Source of the DNA: JBBRGK01 sp036741355
Lineage (GTDB): Bacteria > Chloroflexota > Dehalococcoidia > CAUJGQ01
Reading direction: 5' to 3'
Length of the DNA: 64,000 bases
NCBI GenBank assembly: GCA_036741355.1
Contig: DAINSK010000004.1
Coordinates: forward strand, 62,001-126,000
Part shown: piece by piece, positions 34,143-43,588 of the stretch
Numbering within the stretch: the stretch's first letter is position 1
How the letters are laid out: each line of letters starts with the position of its first letter
Position numbers and translations under genes: made by a program
Notes under the pieces: generated by a model
Told to the model about the DNA's origin: nothing
Seen by the model: the letters and a program-made list of their open reading frames with translations, nothing else
Database searches by the model: none

Positions 34143-34388
34143 TTACAGGCCGGGCTCCGGGATCGTTACCAGGCTGGTTGTGCTCTCGATGCCGTCGATT
34201 CTGCGTATGCCTTCGCCGAGGATCGGCGGCATCTCGGATAGGTCGCTGACTTCGATTTCGACGACGATATCGTACGGTCCCATGACTTCGTACGAGGCTT
34301 TGACCGCCTCGATGTTACGAATCTTCGCGAGCACCTCGGTGGTCATCACCGGATCGGTCACGATCAGCACATAAGCTTTGATAGCCAC
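34143..34388 (-). CDS. stand-alone Lrp/AsnC ligand-binding (RAM) domain
   Basis: An 81-residue RAM-domain protein with no helix-turn-helix: AYVLIVTDPVMTTEVLAKI then YEVMGPYDIVVEIEV and a STTSLVTI strand. It could bind an amino acid and oligomerise with, or modulate, full Lrp-type regulators. GTG start with AGAGGAG about 9 bases upstream. Single gene on the minus strand. Confidence 0.85.
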   Translation of the reverse strand: MAIKAYVLIVTDPVMTTEVLAKIRNIEAVKASYEVMGPYDIVVEIEVSDLSEMPPILGEGIRRIDGIESTTSLVTIPEPGL

Positions 34389-34514
34389 GAAATACTCCTC
34401 TTTCCGTCCGCGCCCGACCCGGCAGCCGCAGTGTCGCCGCGGCAGGTGGGCTCGTCAAGTCCCCTCATGGTATGCTCCGGCCATGTTGAAACGTGAGATC
34501 GATTGGAGCCCGCG

Positions 34515-35357
34515 ATGAAGCTAGCGCGAATTGCACGCGACGGCTCGGCGGTCGTGGTCCTGCGAGGAAGCACTGACGCGGTTGCAACCGTCGACGGGCG
34601 GACGTTCGACGATCTACCTGAGCTCCTGGCGGCCGCCGGTGGTGAAGCGTCGAAGATCGTACCTGGTCAGCATGTAACCGTTCGTGACGCAGATCTGCTG
34701 AGCCCGGTGGCACGACCGCGGAAGCTGGTCTGTATCGGCCTCAACTACCGTGCCCATGCAGAGGAGTCGGGCGCGGAACTACCTCGGAAACCGATAATCT
34801 TTCCCAAGTGGGACAACTGCATTACCGGGCCGTTCGACGACATCCCACTTCCGCCAGAGTCGAAGGCCGTCGACTGGGAGTCTGAGCTGGCCTTCGTGTT
34901 CGGCAGGCAGTGCCGGCGCGTTAAGGCCGCGGACGCCGCTTCGGTCGTGTTCGGTTTTACGGCCGCCAACGACGTTTCGATGCGCGATTACCAGTTCCAC
35001 ACTTCGCAATGGGGGCCGGGAAAATGTTGGGACCGATCCACACCGCTAGGACCTGTCGTCGTTACACCGGAGGAAGTCGGCGGCGCGCCGCCTGACCTCG
35101 CGATTCGAGGCTTTCTAAACGGTAAAATGGAACAAGACAGCCGTACGAACGATCTGATCTTTGGCGTGGGCGAGCTGGTGGAGTACATCACGTCCATCAT
35201 GACCATGGAACCTGGCGACATCGTCCTCACCGGCACGCCCTCGGGCGTGGGCAGCGGACACAAGCCGCGGCTCTATCTCAAGGATGGCGATGTGTACGAA
35301 GTCTCGATCGAGGGGATTGGCAGCCTGCGCAACCGGTTCGTCGCCGAGGTTAGTTGA
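34515..35357 (+). CDS. fumarylacetoacetate hydrolase family protein
   Basis: A 280-residue protein. C-terminal FAH domain starts near residue 70: KLVCIGLNYRAHAEESG, DWESELAFVFGR (metal Glu ligands), GFTAANDVSMRDYQ, and IVLTGTPSGVG. Members cleave C-C bonds in diketo acids or decarboxylate oxaloacetate-like substrates. ATG with GGAG 7 bases upstream. The TTG 12 bases earlier is unlikely. Probably catabolic; adjacent to a thioredoxin-TPR gene on the same strand. Confidence 0.9.
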   Translation: MKLARIARDGSAVVVLRGSTDAVATVDGRTFDDLPELLAAAGGEASKIVPGQHVTVRDADLLSPVARPRKLVCIGLNYRAHAEESGAELPRKPIIFPKWDNCITGPFDDIPLPPESKAVDWESELAFVFGRQCRRVKAADAASVVFGFTAANDVSMRDYQFHTSQWGPGKCWDRSTPLGPVVVTPEEVGGAPPDLAIRGFLNGKMEQDSRTNDLIFGVGELVEYITSIMTMEPGDIVLTGTPSGVGSGHKPRLYLKDGDVYEVSIEGIGSLRNRFVAEVS

Positions 35358-35395
35358 TTCCTGTCTCCCGTAGCGGTTACGGAGGACCGCAGTAC

Positions 35396-36247
35396 ATGAC
35401 CACGCATTCGAAACACGTCTACGATGTGGAAGACGCAACGTTTCAGGCGGCCGTTATCGACCGATCGCACACCGTTCCGGTGGTCGTCGACTTTTGGGCA
35501 CCGTGGTGCGGACCGTGCCGGCAACTAGGACCGTTGCTGGAGCGGCTCGCCGATCAGTACGACGGCCAGTTTGAGCTGGCAAAGCTAAACACCGATGAGA
35601 ATCCAAGTACGTCCCAGGCCTTTCACATCGAAGGGATCCCGGCGGTAAAGGCGTTCAAAGACGGCCGCATGGTCACAGAGTTCACCGGAGCCCTGCCGGA
35701 ATCCCAGGTTCGGGCGTTTCTGACGCGTATCCTGCCATCAGAAGCCGACCGCATGGCTCAGCGCGCCGACGAACTGGCCGCCGCAGGACACGTAAACGCC
35801 GCCGAAGACAGCTATCGCGAAGCGCTGTCGAAACAGGCAGTGCACTCGGGCGCGGCCGTGGGGCTGGCGCGCCTGCTGGCGAACCGTGGCGAAGAAGACG
35901 AGGCGCTACGCATTCTCTCGCCCTATCCCAATGACGCATCTGCAAACCAGTTACGCGCCGAAATCGGGCTGCGAAAGGCAAACGGCAGCACGGACCGCAA
36001 GGAGCTGGAAGAGCGCCTGGCTGCCGATCCGAAAGACGTTGAGGCCAACTATCAGCTTGGCATGGCGCGGGCTGCCGAGGGTGACTACGAGCCCGCGTTC
36101 GAGCACATGCTGGCTGTGGTGCGCCTGGACCGCGGGTACGGGGAAGACGCCGGGCGCAAGGCGATGCTCGATCTGTTCAATCTGTTGGGCGACGAGAGCC
36201 CGCTAACACAGAGATACCGAAAACAGCTTTCGTACCTGCTGTTTTAG
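35396..36247 (+). CDS. cnoX: thioredoxin-TPR co-chaperone (CnoX/YbbN-like)
   Basis: A 283-residue protein. Thioredoxin domain (1-105) with the active site FWAPWCGPC and cis-Pro in EGIPAVKAF. A TPR-like region (about 130-280) follows, as in CnoX/YbbN, which holds oxidised or unfolded clients and passes them to GroEL or DnaK. An intact WCGPC indicates oxidoreductase activity as well. GGAGG precedes the ATG at 10 bases. The symbol is by family resemblance. Confidence 0.85.
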   Translation: MTTHSKHVYDVEDATFQAAVIDRSHTVPVVVDFWAPWCGPCRQLGPLLERLADQYDGQFELAKLNTDENPSTSQAFHIEGIPAVKAFKDGRMVTEFTGALPESQVRAFLTRILPSEADRMAQRADELAAAGHVNAAEDSYREALSKQAVHSGAAVGLARLLANRGEEDEALRILSPYPNDASANQLRAEIGLRKANGSTDRKELEERLAADPKDVEANYQLGMARAAEGDYEPAFEHMLAVVRLDRGYGEDAGRKAMLDLFNLLGDESPLTQRYRKQLSYLLF

Positions 36248-36251
36248 GGTT

Positions 36252-37283
36252 TCATTCCTGTCCGAGGGCGCGCAGCATCAGCGCGTGTGCGGCGTCAGCC
36301 GGCCCGGCGCGTCCGTTGACAACGGCCTCGACCTGGGCTGTTATCGGAAGCTCGATGTTCAGTCGGGCGGCGAGCATCAGCGCCGCCGTCGTCGTCGCCG
36401 CGCCCTCGGCAATGTGTCCGCCCGCCGATATGGCTTCCGCCAGAGGAACGCCTTTGCCCAGGGCCACCCCGAGCGAGTAATTCCGGCTCGCCGCGCTGGC
36501 AACTGTCGTCATTAAATCGCCAAGTCCCGCCAGACCCGCCAGCGTCCGCTCATAGCCTCCTGCAGCCATGGCCAGGCGAGTCATCTCGGCTAGTCCACGC
36601 GTGATCAGCCCTGCGCGGGCGTTGTGACCGTAGCCCAGGCCGTCGCAAATGCCACAGGCGATGGCGATCACGTTTTTGAGGGCCCCTCCTAGCTCGACGC
36701 CGGGCTGATCGTCGCTCGTATACACGCGAAGTTTGTTCGATGAGATGAGTGCCTGGACGCGGACCGCGGACGCACGGGCACCCGGTGGACCCGCTACGAC
36801 CGTGGCCGCTGGTAGTCCAGCGACAATCTCGCCCGACAGATTGGGACCCGATAGCGTCAGCGGGTCCCTGATGCGGTCTCCACCGGCTTCGGTAATGACT
36901 TCGGACATGCGCAGACCCGTCTGCAGCTCAATGCCTTTGCTGGCGCACAGCACGATGGTTCCGGGCTGTAACCAGGTCCAAAGCTGTTGGACATTCGTCC
37001 GCGTCTGCTGCGCTGGCACCGCCAGTACGAGTAGCTCAGCCGATGCCACCGCCCGGGCCGGATCAGCGGAAATCATGAGCGATTCAGGCAGGGCAACGCC
37101 CGGCAGAAAACGCCGGTTCTCCCGCCGCGTCGCAAGCTCGCCGGCTTCCGCTTCCGTTCGAGCGAGGAGTGTCGTCTCGCCGCCGCAGCGGCTAAGGAGG
37201 ATGGACAGCGCGGTGCCCCAGGCGCCTGTTCCCGCCACGGTGACAGTACGAATAGGGATCGACTCCGTTCGTTCGTCGGGCAT
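36252..37283 (-). CDS. gpsA: NAD(P)H-dependent glycerol-3-phosphate dehydrogenase
   Basis: A 343-residue dehydrogenase that makes sn-glycerol-3-phosphate for phospholipid synthesis. Rossmann start VTVAGTGAWGTALSILL, substrate/active-site CASKGIE, LSGPNLSGEIVAGLP, GGALKNVIAIACGICDGLGYG with the catalytic Lys, and the C-terminal GLAGLGDLMTT. Standard length. ATG start with GAGG. Converges tail-to-tail with the cnoX gene (4-base gap) and follows the MBL/PHP genes on the minus strand. Confidence 0.95.
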   Translation of the reverse strand: MPDERTESIPIRTVTVAGTGAWGTALSILLSRCGGETTLLARTEAEAGELATRRENRRFLPGVALPESLMISADPARAVASAELLVLAVPAQQTRTNVQQLWTWLQPGTIVLCASKGIELQTGLRMSEVITEAGGDRIRDPLTLSGPNLSGEIVAGLPAATVVAGPPGARASAVRVQALISSNKLRVYTSDDQPGVELGGALKNVIAIACGICDGLGYGHNARAGLITRGLAEMTRLAMAAGGYERTLAGLAGLGDLMTTVASAASRNYSLGVALGKGVPLAEAISAGGHIAEGAATTTAALMLAARLNIELPITAQVEAVVNGRAGPADAAHALMLRALGQE

Positions 37284-37320
37284 GCGCCTCGCTTCGTCTC
37301 ACCTTGGATCTGTTGGCGGT

Positions 37321-38319
37321 TTACTCTCGGGCGCTTCCAACGAGCGCGTAGTGGGGCCGCTCTTCCCACTCGGCATCGGGCGGATTCTCCTGCGCGCCGA
37401 TGGCTGCTTTACGCTCATCCTCTTCGATCGTCTTCGCCTCTTGCTTTACGGCCTCGCGACGTTCGTGCTCGGCGATTTTCGTGGCTTCAGGTGCCGCGGT
37501 CTCCTTGCGGATGCCGGGCTCGATAACCAGGCGTCCCTCCTGCTCCAGTTGCCTGAGGTGGGCCTGGACATTGCTGTCGGCGGCACGGCGCAGCCGAGGA
37601 TTTACGTCAGTATAGATTTTGAGCATGAGGTCCCAACTCGTCTGTTCGGGACGTTCTTCCAAAGCAGCCAGGATCTGGCGTTCTCGCTCGTTGCGATGGG
37701 CGATGTACATCTCGATCCGTTGCCGAGGGTCGTTCACCACTTGCCCATGTCCGGGGCAGATGACGTCGATCTTTGGCAGTTCCCGGAGCCGCTGCAGGCT
37801 GCGCCGGTATTGACCGAGGTCGTGAACGGTGGTCGTGCTGCTGCCGAGCAGCGTATCGCCGCTGAACAATACGCCTTCTTCCTCCAGGTAGAAGCAAATG
37901 GAGTCCGGCGAGTGCCCGGGCGTCATCAACACCTGGACACGCACGCCGCCGTCCAGGTTGATCACCTGGCCCTCTTCGAGCGTCCTCACGCCGTCTTCCG
38001 GGAGACGCTCTTCAAGCAACGGTTTGCCGGTCTCGGTTACCAGCACGTCCGCCTTGAGTGCCTCTCGCATCCACTTCAGGTTACCGCTGTGGTCGAGGTG
38101 GAAGTGCGTAATCCCGGCAAGTGCAATCTCAGCGCGCTCGGTCGCGGCAAGGTAGCCGCGCAACATCCAGCGATATCGGTCGATAGCCTCGCCCGAGTCG
38201 ATCGTCAAAGCCTCGCCGCCACCGGCTTTGCCCACGAGGTAAATGGACGTGAACAACGGGTGCATCGGGTTTTCGTCGGGCACCTGGACGGCGCGTACGC
38301 TCGGACTTATCTGCACCAC
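37321..38319 (-). CDS. MBL-fold metallo-hydrolase
   Basis: A 332-residue metallo-beta-lactamase-fold protein with the HxHxDH motif in GITHFHLDHSGN, then VQVLMTPGHSPDS and VICPGHGQVV for the other metal ligands. The C-terminal third (about 225-330) is helical and charged, with a winged-helix-like arrangement seen in LACTB2-like endoribonucleases, so it may be a hydrolase of RNA or thioesters. GTG start with GGGAG. Confidence 0.88.
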   Translation of the reverse strand: MVQISPSVRAVQVPDENPMHPLFTSIYLVGKAGGGEALTIDSGEAIDRYRWMLRGYLAATERAEIALAGITHFHLDHSGNLKWMREALKADVLVTETGKPLLEERLPEDGVRTLEEGQVINLDGGVRVQVLMTPGHSPDSICFYLEEEGVLFSGDTLLGSSTTTVHDLGQYRRSLQRLRELPKIDVICPGHGQVVNDPRQRIEMYIAHRNERERQILAALEERPEQTSWDLMLKIYTDVNPRLRRAADSNVQAHLRQLEQEGRLVIEPGIRKETAAPEATKIAEHERREAVKQEAKTIEEDERKAAIGAQENPPDAEWEERPHYALVGSARE

Positions 38320-38360
38320 CGTAACTCCCGTATCTCAAGCCGGGCCATTCCTGAAGTCGG

Positions 38361-39224
38361 TCAATCCCTGAAAGGCTCGAAGTGCCGCTTCCTGCGCTCA
38401 AAGCGCGTATAGCCGGTGTACCCGGCTTCGCGGGCTGCGGTCATCGCCAGGTCGAACGCCTGGCCGAGCCGTTCGGGCACGTGGGCGTCGGACGCCAACG
38501 TCACCGGAATGCCGGCTCGATTTGCAGCGCGGAGCAGCGCCGGCGACGGGTAAAGCTCGGCTACGGGTTTGCGCAGTCCATTGGTGTTGATCTCCAGTGC
38601 GCAGCCGCCCCGGACCGCGGCCGCAACGATCTCATCGTGCCATGGCCGGAAGCTGACCGGCTTGTGGCCGAAGATTTTGGGGACGTCGGGGTGCGCGAGC
38701 ACGTCTGCAAGACCGCTGTCCGCGAGTTCGCCGATCATCCGGCCGTATTCAGCAAAAACGGTGTCTGCGTCACGCCTGTCCCATTCGTCGAGGTTCTCTT
38801 CTTCGTCGAAGCCGAACGCGCCGACCCAATGGACTGAACCCAATACGACATCCCAGGCATATGGTGCCAGGATTCCGCGAAGAACGTCGGCTTTGCCGGG
38901 GATCCAGTCCATCTCCATGCCGAGGAATACCGGTAAACCCTCGCTCTTCGCCTGTTCGATAAGCGACACGTAGTTGCTCAACGAAAGGTTGACGTGGTCG
39001 CGCCAGTACGCGGCAGCCGCGCCGGCCATGTGCGGATTTGGGTCGGCGTCCCACCAGCCCTGCAGCAGGTCGTACGCCTCGTGAAAGCGGAAGAGGTGTT
39101 CGGTGAAGACGACGCCGTCCAGCCCGTTTGCAAAGGCAGTATCGACGTAGAGCTGAATTCGCTCGCGGTCAACCGGGGGCTGCTCGCCGTGCGGCTGCAG
39201 ATGGACGTGTGCGTCGACAAGCAT
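38361..39224 (-). CDS. PHP-domain phosphatase (HisK/histidinol-phosphatase-like)
   Basis: A 287-residue PHP protein. HVHLQPHG and TEHLFRFHE give the first metal ligands, GMEMDW and SVHWVG the central ones, AHPDVPKIFG and the terminal SDAHVP the last. Similar to HisK-type histidinol-phosphatases, but family members also hydrolyse nucleic acids or other phosphates. ATG with GAGGAAATCA. Its start lies 31 bases before the second repeat element. Confidence 0.85.
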   Translation of the reverse strand: MLVDAHVHLQPHGEQPPVDRERIQLYVDTAFANGLDGVVFTEHLFRFHEAYDLLQGWWDADPNPHMAGAAAAYWRDHVNLSLSNYVSLIEQAKSEGLPVFLGMEMDWIPGKADVLRGILAPYAWDVVLGSVHWVGAFGFDEEENLDEWDRRDADTVFAEYGRMIGELADSGLADVLAHPDVPKIFGHKPVSFRPWHDEIVAAAVRGGCALEINTNGLRKPVAELYPSPALLRAANRAGIPVTLASDAHVPERLGQAFDLAMTAAREAGYTGYTRFERRKRHFEPFRD

Positions 39225-39255
39225 TGATTTCCTCGCGCGGGTTCGGTGGCGGGGA

Positions 39256-39487
39256 CCTCACCCCCTACCCCTCTCCATTGGCTGGCGCCAACGGAGAGGG
39301 GCGATTTCCGGTTACAGGTAGCGGGCTTGGATGTAGCGCGGGAACACTCGCCGTGGCCCGCGGTCGGCGCTCTCGATGGCCCGCCTTCGGAAATGGATCC
39401 CGCGGAACGGCCGCCCCGGTCCGATCAGCACACAAAGATCGCCCCCTCTCCATCGCATCGCGATGGAGAGGGGGACGGGGGGTGAGG
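39256..39487. repeat. palindrome-pair repeat element, copy 2 (232 bp)
   Basis: Ends are CCTCACCCCCTACC and GGGGGGTGAGG. Next to each end is a palindrome: CCCCTCTCC/GGAGAGGGG at 39268-39301 (with an inner TTGGC/GCCAA stem) and at 39442-39474 (with ATCGC/GCGAT). The outer ends and inner CGAT/GATCG junctions are inverted. It lies between the PHP gene and the oppA stop, and may also act as a terminator. Confidence 0.75.
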
Positions 39488-39498
39488 TCTCGCCGGGC

Positions 39499-41358
39499 CT
39501 ACGCCGTCACGTACATGTAATCGTACATGCGCCAGAAGATGTTCCAGGTTGGCACCGCTGCGCCGCTCTTGTCCTTCGGCATGCCGCCGATGTTCGGCTT
39601 CAGCAGACCGAGGTTCTGCGGGTAGTGGGTGAAGATCGCGCCCGCCTGCGCCGCCAGGATCTGGTCCGCCTGCTGGTACAAATCAAACCGCTTCTTCGGG
39701 TCTGTCTCGCCGGCTGCCTGAACGACCAGCTTGTCGAAGTTGTCGTCGTGCCACGCCTGCCGGTGGCCGGAGTCGCCGCCGGACTTCGACCAGAACACAA
39801 GGTACTGCTCGTCGTTCGGGTCCGGGTAGTCCTCATACCAGCGCAACCAGATCAGTTGCAGCTTGCGTTGGTACATGCGCCCGTAGACTTCCTTGCGATC
39901 GCCGATCTCGTGATCGATCTTCATGCCCAGGTTGTCCTGGAGCATCTGGATGATCGCGTCGCCGGCAGCGGCTGCGGCGTCGTCCTCGGTGCGCTGCGTC
40001 AACGTGATCTTGGGCCAGTTCTTACCGCCCTCGTACGGCGTGCCCACAAGCTGGGCCTTTGCCAGTGCCGGATCGAACTTGGTGAACTCGTCGTACTTGT
40101 TCGGGTTAAAGCCGGGCGTCCCCGGTGGTATGAACGTATACGCCGGGGAGCCCAGGCCCTGCAGGACGTTCTTGACGATCGAGTCGCGGTCGATGGCGTG
40201 GGCCATCGCCAGCCGAACCTTGGGGTTGGTGAACGGCTCTTTGTCCGCTTCGGGCACGAGGTACCAGGTGCCGTCGAGGAAGTACTTGACGACCTGCTTG
40301 CTCTCATTGGCGTCGCTCAGGATACGCTTGTAGTCGCCCGGACCCACGCGCGCTACCCAGTCGATTTCGTTGTTCTCGTATGCCGCCGTGGCGGCGTCGG
40401 CTTTGATGATCGGCCGCTGGATCGTCGTCAGGTGAATGTTTTTCGCGTTCCAGTAGCCGTCATGCTTCTGGAGCTCATAGCTCTTGTCGTGGTCCCACTT
40501 GGTGAGCTTGTAGGGGCCGTTGGAGACGATATTACCCGGCTCGGTCCACTTGTCGCCGAACTTTTCGACGGCGTCCTTGTAGGCGGGCAGTGCCGAGTTA
40601 TAAGCCAGCAGCGCCGGTAAGTAACCGGCCGGATGCTCGAGCGTCATCTCGAGCGTGTAGTCGTCGACGACCTTCAGGCCGAGCGTCTTGTCGTCGGGTA
40701 TCTTGCCGGTGTTGTACGCTTCGGCATTCTTGATGTCGTAAAGGAAATTGGCGTACGCGTCCTTCGTGTCGGGATTGAGCTGCCGACGGAACGAGTAATC
40801 GAAGTCTTTGGCCGTCACCGGCTGGCCGTTGGTCCATTTGCTGTCCTTGCGGATCTTGAACGTGTAAACCGTCCCGTCCGGGCTGACAGTGAAGCTCTCC
40901 GCCATATCCGGCACCGGCTCGAGGTCGGGGTTGAACACCAGCAGCCCCGCAAACACCTCGGCGTCCCCCTGGCAGTAGAGGTCCTTGTTATAGTCAAAGC
41001 TCGAAGGCTCGCTCTCGTTTTGTTGGTTAGTGCGGAAGACCTGGTTTGCCGCTAGTTTCACATTGGCGGGCAATGGACCCGGGCCAAGTACCTTCGCGCC
41101 TGCAACTGGACTGCCGCCCGCTGCGCTCGCATTGGCGGCGGGCGCCTTCGGGGCAGCGTTGTTTGTCGTCTTGGTGCTGTTGTTATTGCTGCTGCCGCAG
41201 GCAGCCAGACCGGCGGCGCCACCCGCTGCAGCGAAGATCAGCAGCGCCTGGCGGCGATCGACCTTGATCGCGCGGAGCCGCTTCTGGAACATGCGAAGCT
41301 GCTCGGCTTCGTCGTAGACAACGCCAGGTTCTTGACCGTCCAATTCACCGTTACTCAC
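39499..41358 (-). CDS. oppA: oligopeptide ABC transporter substrate-binding lipoprotein
   Basis: A 619-residue SBP_bac_5 lipoprotein. Signal: KVDRRQALLIFAAAGGAAG ending LAAC, then a Ser/Asn/Ala-rich linker. The mature domain shows SFDYNKDLYCQGDAEVFAG, a TNGQPVTAKDFDYSFRR motif typical of peptide binders, and EVYGRMYQRKLQL near the end. It captures oligopeptides or other solutes for OppBC. Third gene of the minus-strand opp operon (after oppB and oppC); GTG start with GAGGAG. ATPases OppD/F are absent here and would be elsewhere. Confidence 0.92.
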   Translation of the reverse strand: MSNGELDGQEPGVVYDEAEQLRMFQKRLRAIKVDRRQALLIFAAAGGAAGLAACGSSNNNSTKTTNNAAPKAPAANASAAGGSPVAGAKVLGPGPLPANVKLAANQVFRTNQQNESEPSSFDYNKDLYCQGDAEVFAGLLVFNPDLEPVPDMAESFTVSPDGTVYTFKIRKDSKWTNGQPVTAKDFDYSFRRQLNPDTKDAYANFLYDIKNAEAYNTGKIPDDKTLGLKVVDDYTLEMTLEHPAGYLPALLAYNSALPAYKDAVEKFGDKWTEPGNIVSNGPYKLTKWDHDKSYELQKHDGYWNAKNIHLTTIQRPIIKADAATAAYENNEIDWVARVGPGDYKRILSDANESKQVVKYFLDGTWYLVPEADKEPFTNPKVRLAMAHAIDRDSIVKNVLQGLGSPAYTFIPPGTPGFNPNKYDEFTKFDPALAKAQLVGTPYEGGKNWPKITLTQRTEDDAAAAAGDAIIQMLQDNLGMKIDHEIGDRKEVYGRMYQRKLQLIWLRWYEDYPDPNDEQYLVFWSKSGGDSGHRQAWHDDNFDKLVVQAAGETDPKKRFDLYQQADQILAAQAGAIFTHYPQNLGLLKPNIGGMPKDKSGAAVPTWNIFWRMYDYMYVTA

Positions 41359-41485
41359 GGGGACTCCTCTCTTCGTAGCGCGGCAATCGCCGCGGTAAGG
41401 TCTCGCGGGCTAGATCGCGATCTGTGCTTTTATCCTTCTCAGTGCAGGTGGACCCTCCTTTCGTTGCTCCCGCCGCGTCGCGGCG

Positions 41486-42412
41486 TCAGTTATTCATGCG
41501 AGGATCCAGCGCGTCGCGGATTCCGTCGCCGAGGAAGGTGAATGAAAGCATCGTAAGCCCGAGCGCTGCCGACGGGAATGCCGCCAGGAACCAGTATGAG
41601 CGTACGCTCCTTACGGATTCCGCCACCATCTGCCCCCAGCTCGGGATAGGCGGGTTGACGCCGATGCCGAAGAAGCTGAGCGTCGCCTCCGTAAAGATGG
41701 CGGCCGGAATTCCGAAGGTAATAGCGACGATGATCGGCGTCATCGAGTTTGGCAACATGTGGCGCATGATGATCTGCCAGCCGCGGCCCCCCGATAGCCT
41801 GGCCGCCTTGATGTACTCCTTTTCGCGGATCGAAAGCATTTGTGCGCGTGTCAGCCGGGCGATGATCGGCCAGCTGGTCAGGGAGAGCGCCAAGATGATG
41901 TGATTGACGCTCTTACCCAGCGATTCCATTACCAGGATCGCGAAGAACAGGACCGGAATCGAGTAGATCACGTCCACGGCCCGCATAATCGCGTTATCGG
42001 TGCGGCCCGCATAGAACCCCGCGAGGCTGCCGATCGTCACGCCGATGAGAGTCGCGAAGAGCTGCGAGACCAGTCCAACTTCCATGGAAATGCGGGCGCC
42101 GTAAATGATGCGGCTGTACAGATCGCGACCCAACAAGTCGGCGCCGAGCCAGTAGGTCGGGTTTGGGCTTACGCCGTGGTCGGCCAGGTGCTGGCGTGCA
42201 TAGCCAAACCGCATGAGCTGGTCGGCGACGAGGGCCGTCAAGATGAGGACCAGCACGCCGATGCCGCCGATGATCGCCAGTTTGTTCTTGATGAGCCGCC
42301 GCCAGGCATCCCCCCACAGGCTGGCCCGTCGCAGCGACACGCCCTCCGTTTCAAACGAGGACGTTTGTCGTGGCGAGATGACCGTGCCGATCTGGGCATC
42401 CGGCATCGCCAT
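41486..42412 (-). CDS. oppC: peptide ABC transporter permease (OppC/DppC)
   Basis: A 308-residue inner-membrane permease with an N-terminal extension, about six helices and the binding-protein-dependent transport signature EYIKAARLSGGRGWQIIMRHMLPN that contacts the ATPase. The OppC-type Tyr/Asp loop GADLLGRDLYSRIIYGARISM is present. Second gene of the opp operon. AGGAG 9 bases before the ATG. Confidence 0.93.
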   Translation of the reverse strand: MAMPDAQIGTVISPRQTSSFETEGVSLRRASLWGDAWRRLIKNKLAIIGGIGVLVLILTALVADQLMRFGYARQHLADHGVSPNPTYWLGADLLGRDLYSRIIYGARISMEVGLVSQLFATLIGVTIGSLAGFYAGRTDNAIMRAVDVIYSIPVLFFAILVMESLGKSVNHIILALSLTSWPIIARLTRAQMLSIREKEYIKAARLSGGRGWQIIMRHMLPNSMTPIIVAITFGIPAAIFTEATLSFFGIGVNPPIPSWGQMVAESVRSVRSYWFLAAFPSAALGLTMLSFTFLGDGIRDALDPRMNN

Positions 42413-42488
42413 TGTCAGGGCTCCTTCTGACCGTTGGCTTTCACCTTACCCCCGTCCGGTTTCCATCGCGTTACTTGCACCAGGCTTC

Positions 42489-43418
42489 TCATGAATAGCG
42501 GATGCGGGGATCGACGACGCCGTAGAGCAGGTCCACGATCAAGTTGAGTATGGTGATGAACACGCCTAACAGCAGGATGATCGCCATGATCATCGGGTAG
42601 TCGCGGCCGGTAAAGCTTTCCACGAAGTACTTACCGATCCCCGGAACGCGGAAGATGCTCTCGATCGCGGGTGAGCCGGTCAAGATCGCGGCGAAGATCG
42701 GCGCCATGATCGTCAGTGGTGGGATGAGCCCGTTCTTGACGACGTGGACCAGCATCACGCGTTGCTCCGTGAGCCCCTTTGCGCGTGCGGTGCGCACGTA
42801 GTCGGAGCGAATCACGTCGATCATGCTGGAGCGCGTGTAGCGGGCGATGGTCGCCAGCGGCGTCATGCCAAGCGCGATCGCCGGCATGATGACGTCGGAA
42901 GGGCTGTTCCAGCCACCCGTGTGGGGGATCCAGTGTAAAGCCAGCACGAACAGCAAGATCAGGAAGACGCCCAGCACAAAGTTGGGCAGGGCGATGCCGA
43001 GCATCGCCGTCACGCTGCAGGCGTAATCTATCGGGCCATTCTGGTTCATGGCTGCTGCGATGCCGAATGCCAGCCCGCCCACGACCGCGAGTGTCAGCGC
43101 CACCGCGCCGAGCTCAAGCGAGGTCTTGGTATTCTTCTGCAGGATCTCGGTGACGTCCCGCGTTTTGTAGACGAACGACTTACCGAAGTCCAGATGAACG
43201 CCCCGCCAGACGAACGTCAGGTACTGCCGATAGAGCGGCTTGTCGAGTCCCCAGGCCTTTTTCAGGACGTTCTGCTCGGTGGGGGTGAGCGGGTTATTGG
43301 CCGAGTCGGGCTGGATCGGGCTGCCCGGAGTCGCGTGCATAAAGATGAAGGTGATCAACGAAAGTGACAGCAGCGTTGGCACCATCCAAGCGACGCGAAA
43401 TGCAGCATACCGGAGCAT
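42489..43418 (-). CDS. oppB: peptide ABC transporter permease (OppB/DppB)
   Basis: A 309-residue permease. N-terminal MLRYAAFRVAWMVPTLLSL is typical of OppB; EAA loop near VRTARAKGLTEQRVMLVHVVKNG contacts the ATPase; C-terminal FVESFTGRDYPMIMAIILLL. First gene of the opp operon, behind a good promoter (43482-43510). Together with OppC it forms the membrane channel. Confidence 0.93.
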   Translation of the reverse strand: MLRYAAFRVAWMVPTLLSLSLITFIFMHATPGSPIQPDSANNPLTPTEQNVLKKAWGLDKPLYRQYLTFVWRGVHLDFGKSFVYKTRDVTEILQKNTKTSLELGAVALTLAVVGGLAFGIAAAMNQNGPIDYACSVTAMLGIALPNFVLGVFLILLFVLALHWIPHTGGWNSPSDVIMPAIALGMTPLATIARYTRSSMIDVIRSDYVRTARAKGLTEQRVMLVHVVKNGLIPPLTIMAPIFAAILTGSPAIESIFRVPGIGKYFVESFTGRDYPMIMAIILLLGVFITILNLIVDLLYGVVDPRIRYS

Positions 43419-43481
43419 CCGCCAACCCCCACCCCAAGGCGCGCCAGATGCCGGCCCGCCCCAATCGAGGAAATTAAGCGA

Positions 43482-43510
43482 GTTATACTCCTAACAAGTC
43501 GCCACGGCAA
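43482..43510 (-). promoter_or_regulatory. sigma70-type promoter of the opp operon
   Basis: On the minus strand, TTGCCG (-35) and TATAAC (-10) are separated by 17 bases, about 64 bases upstream of the oppB start. This is one of the better -35/-10 pairs in the window. Lon is transcribed in the opposite direction. Confidence 0.6.
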
Positions 43511-43588
43511 GTTCTTTACGCGTTGATTCCGTCAAGCCCCGCCTGCATCGCATAACATCGGCCCCGTAACCGCGAGTGCCCGCGTATC

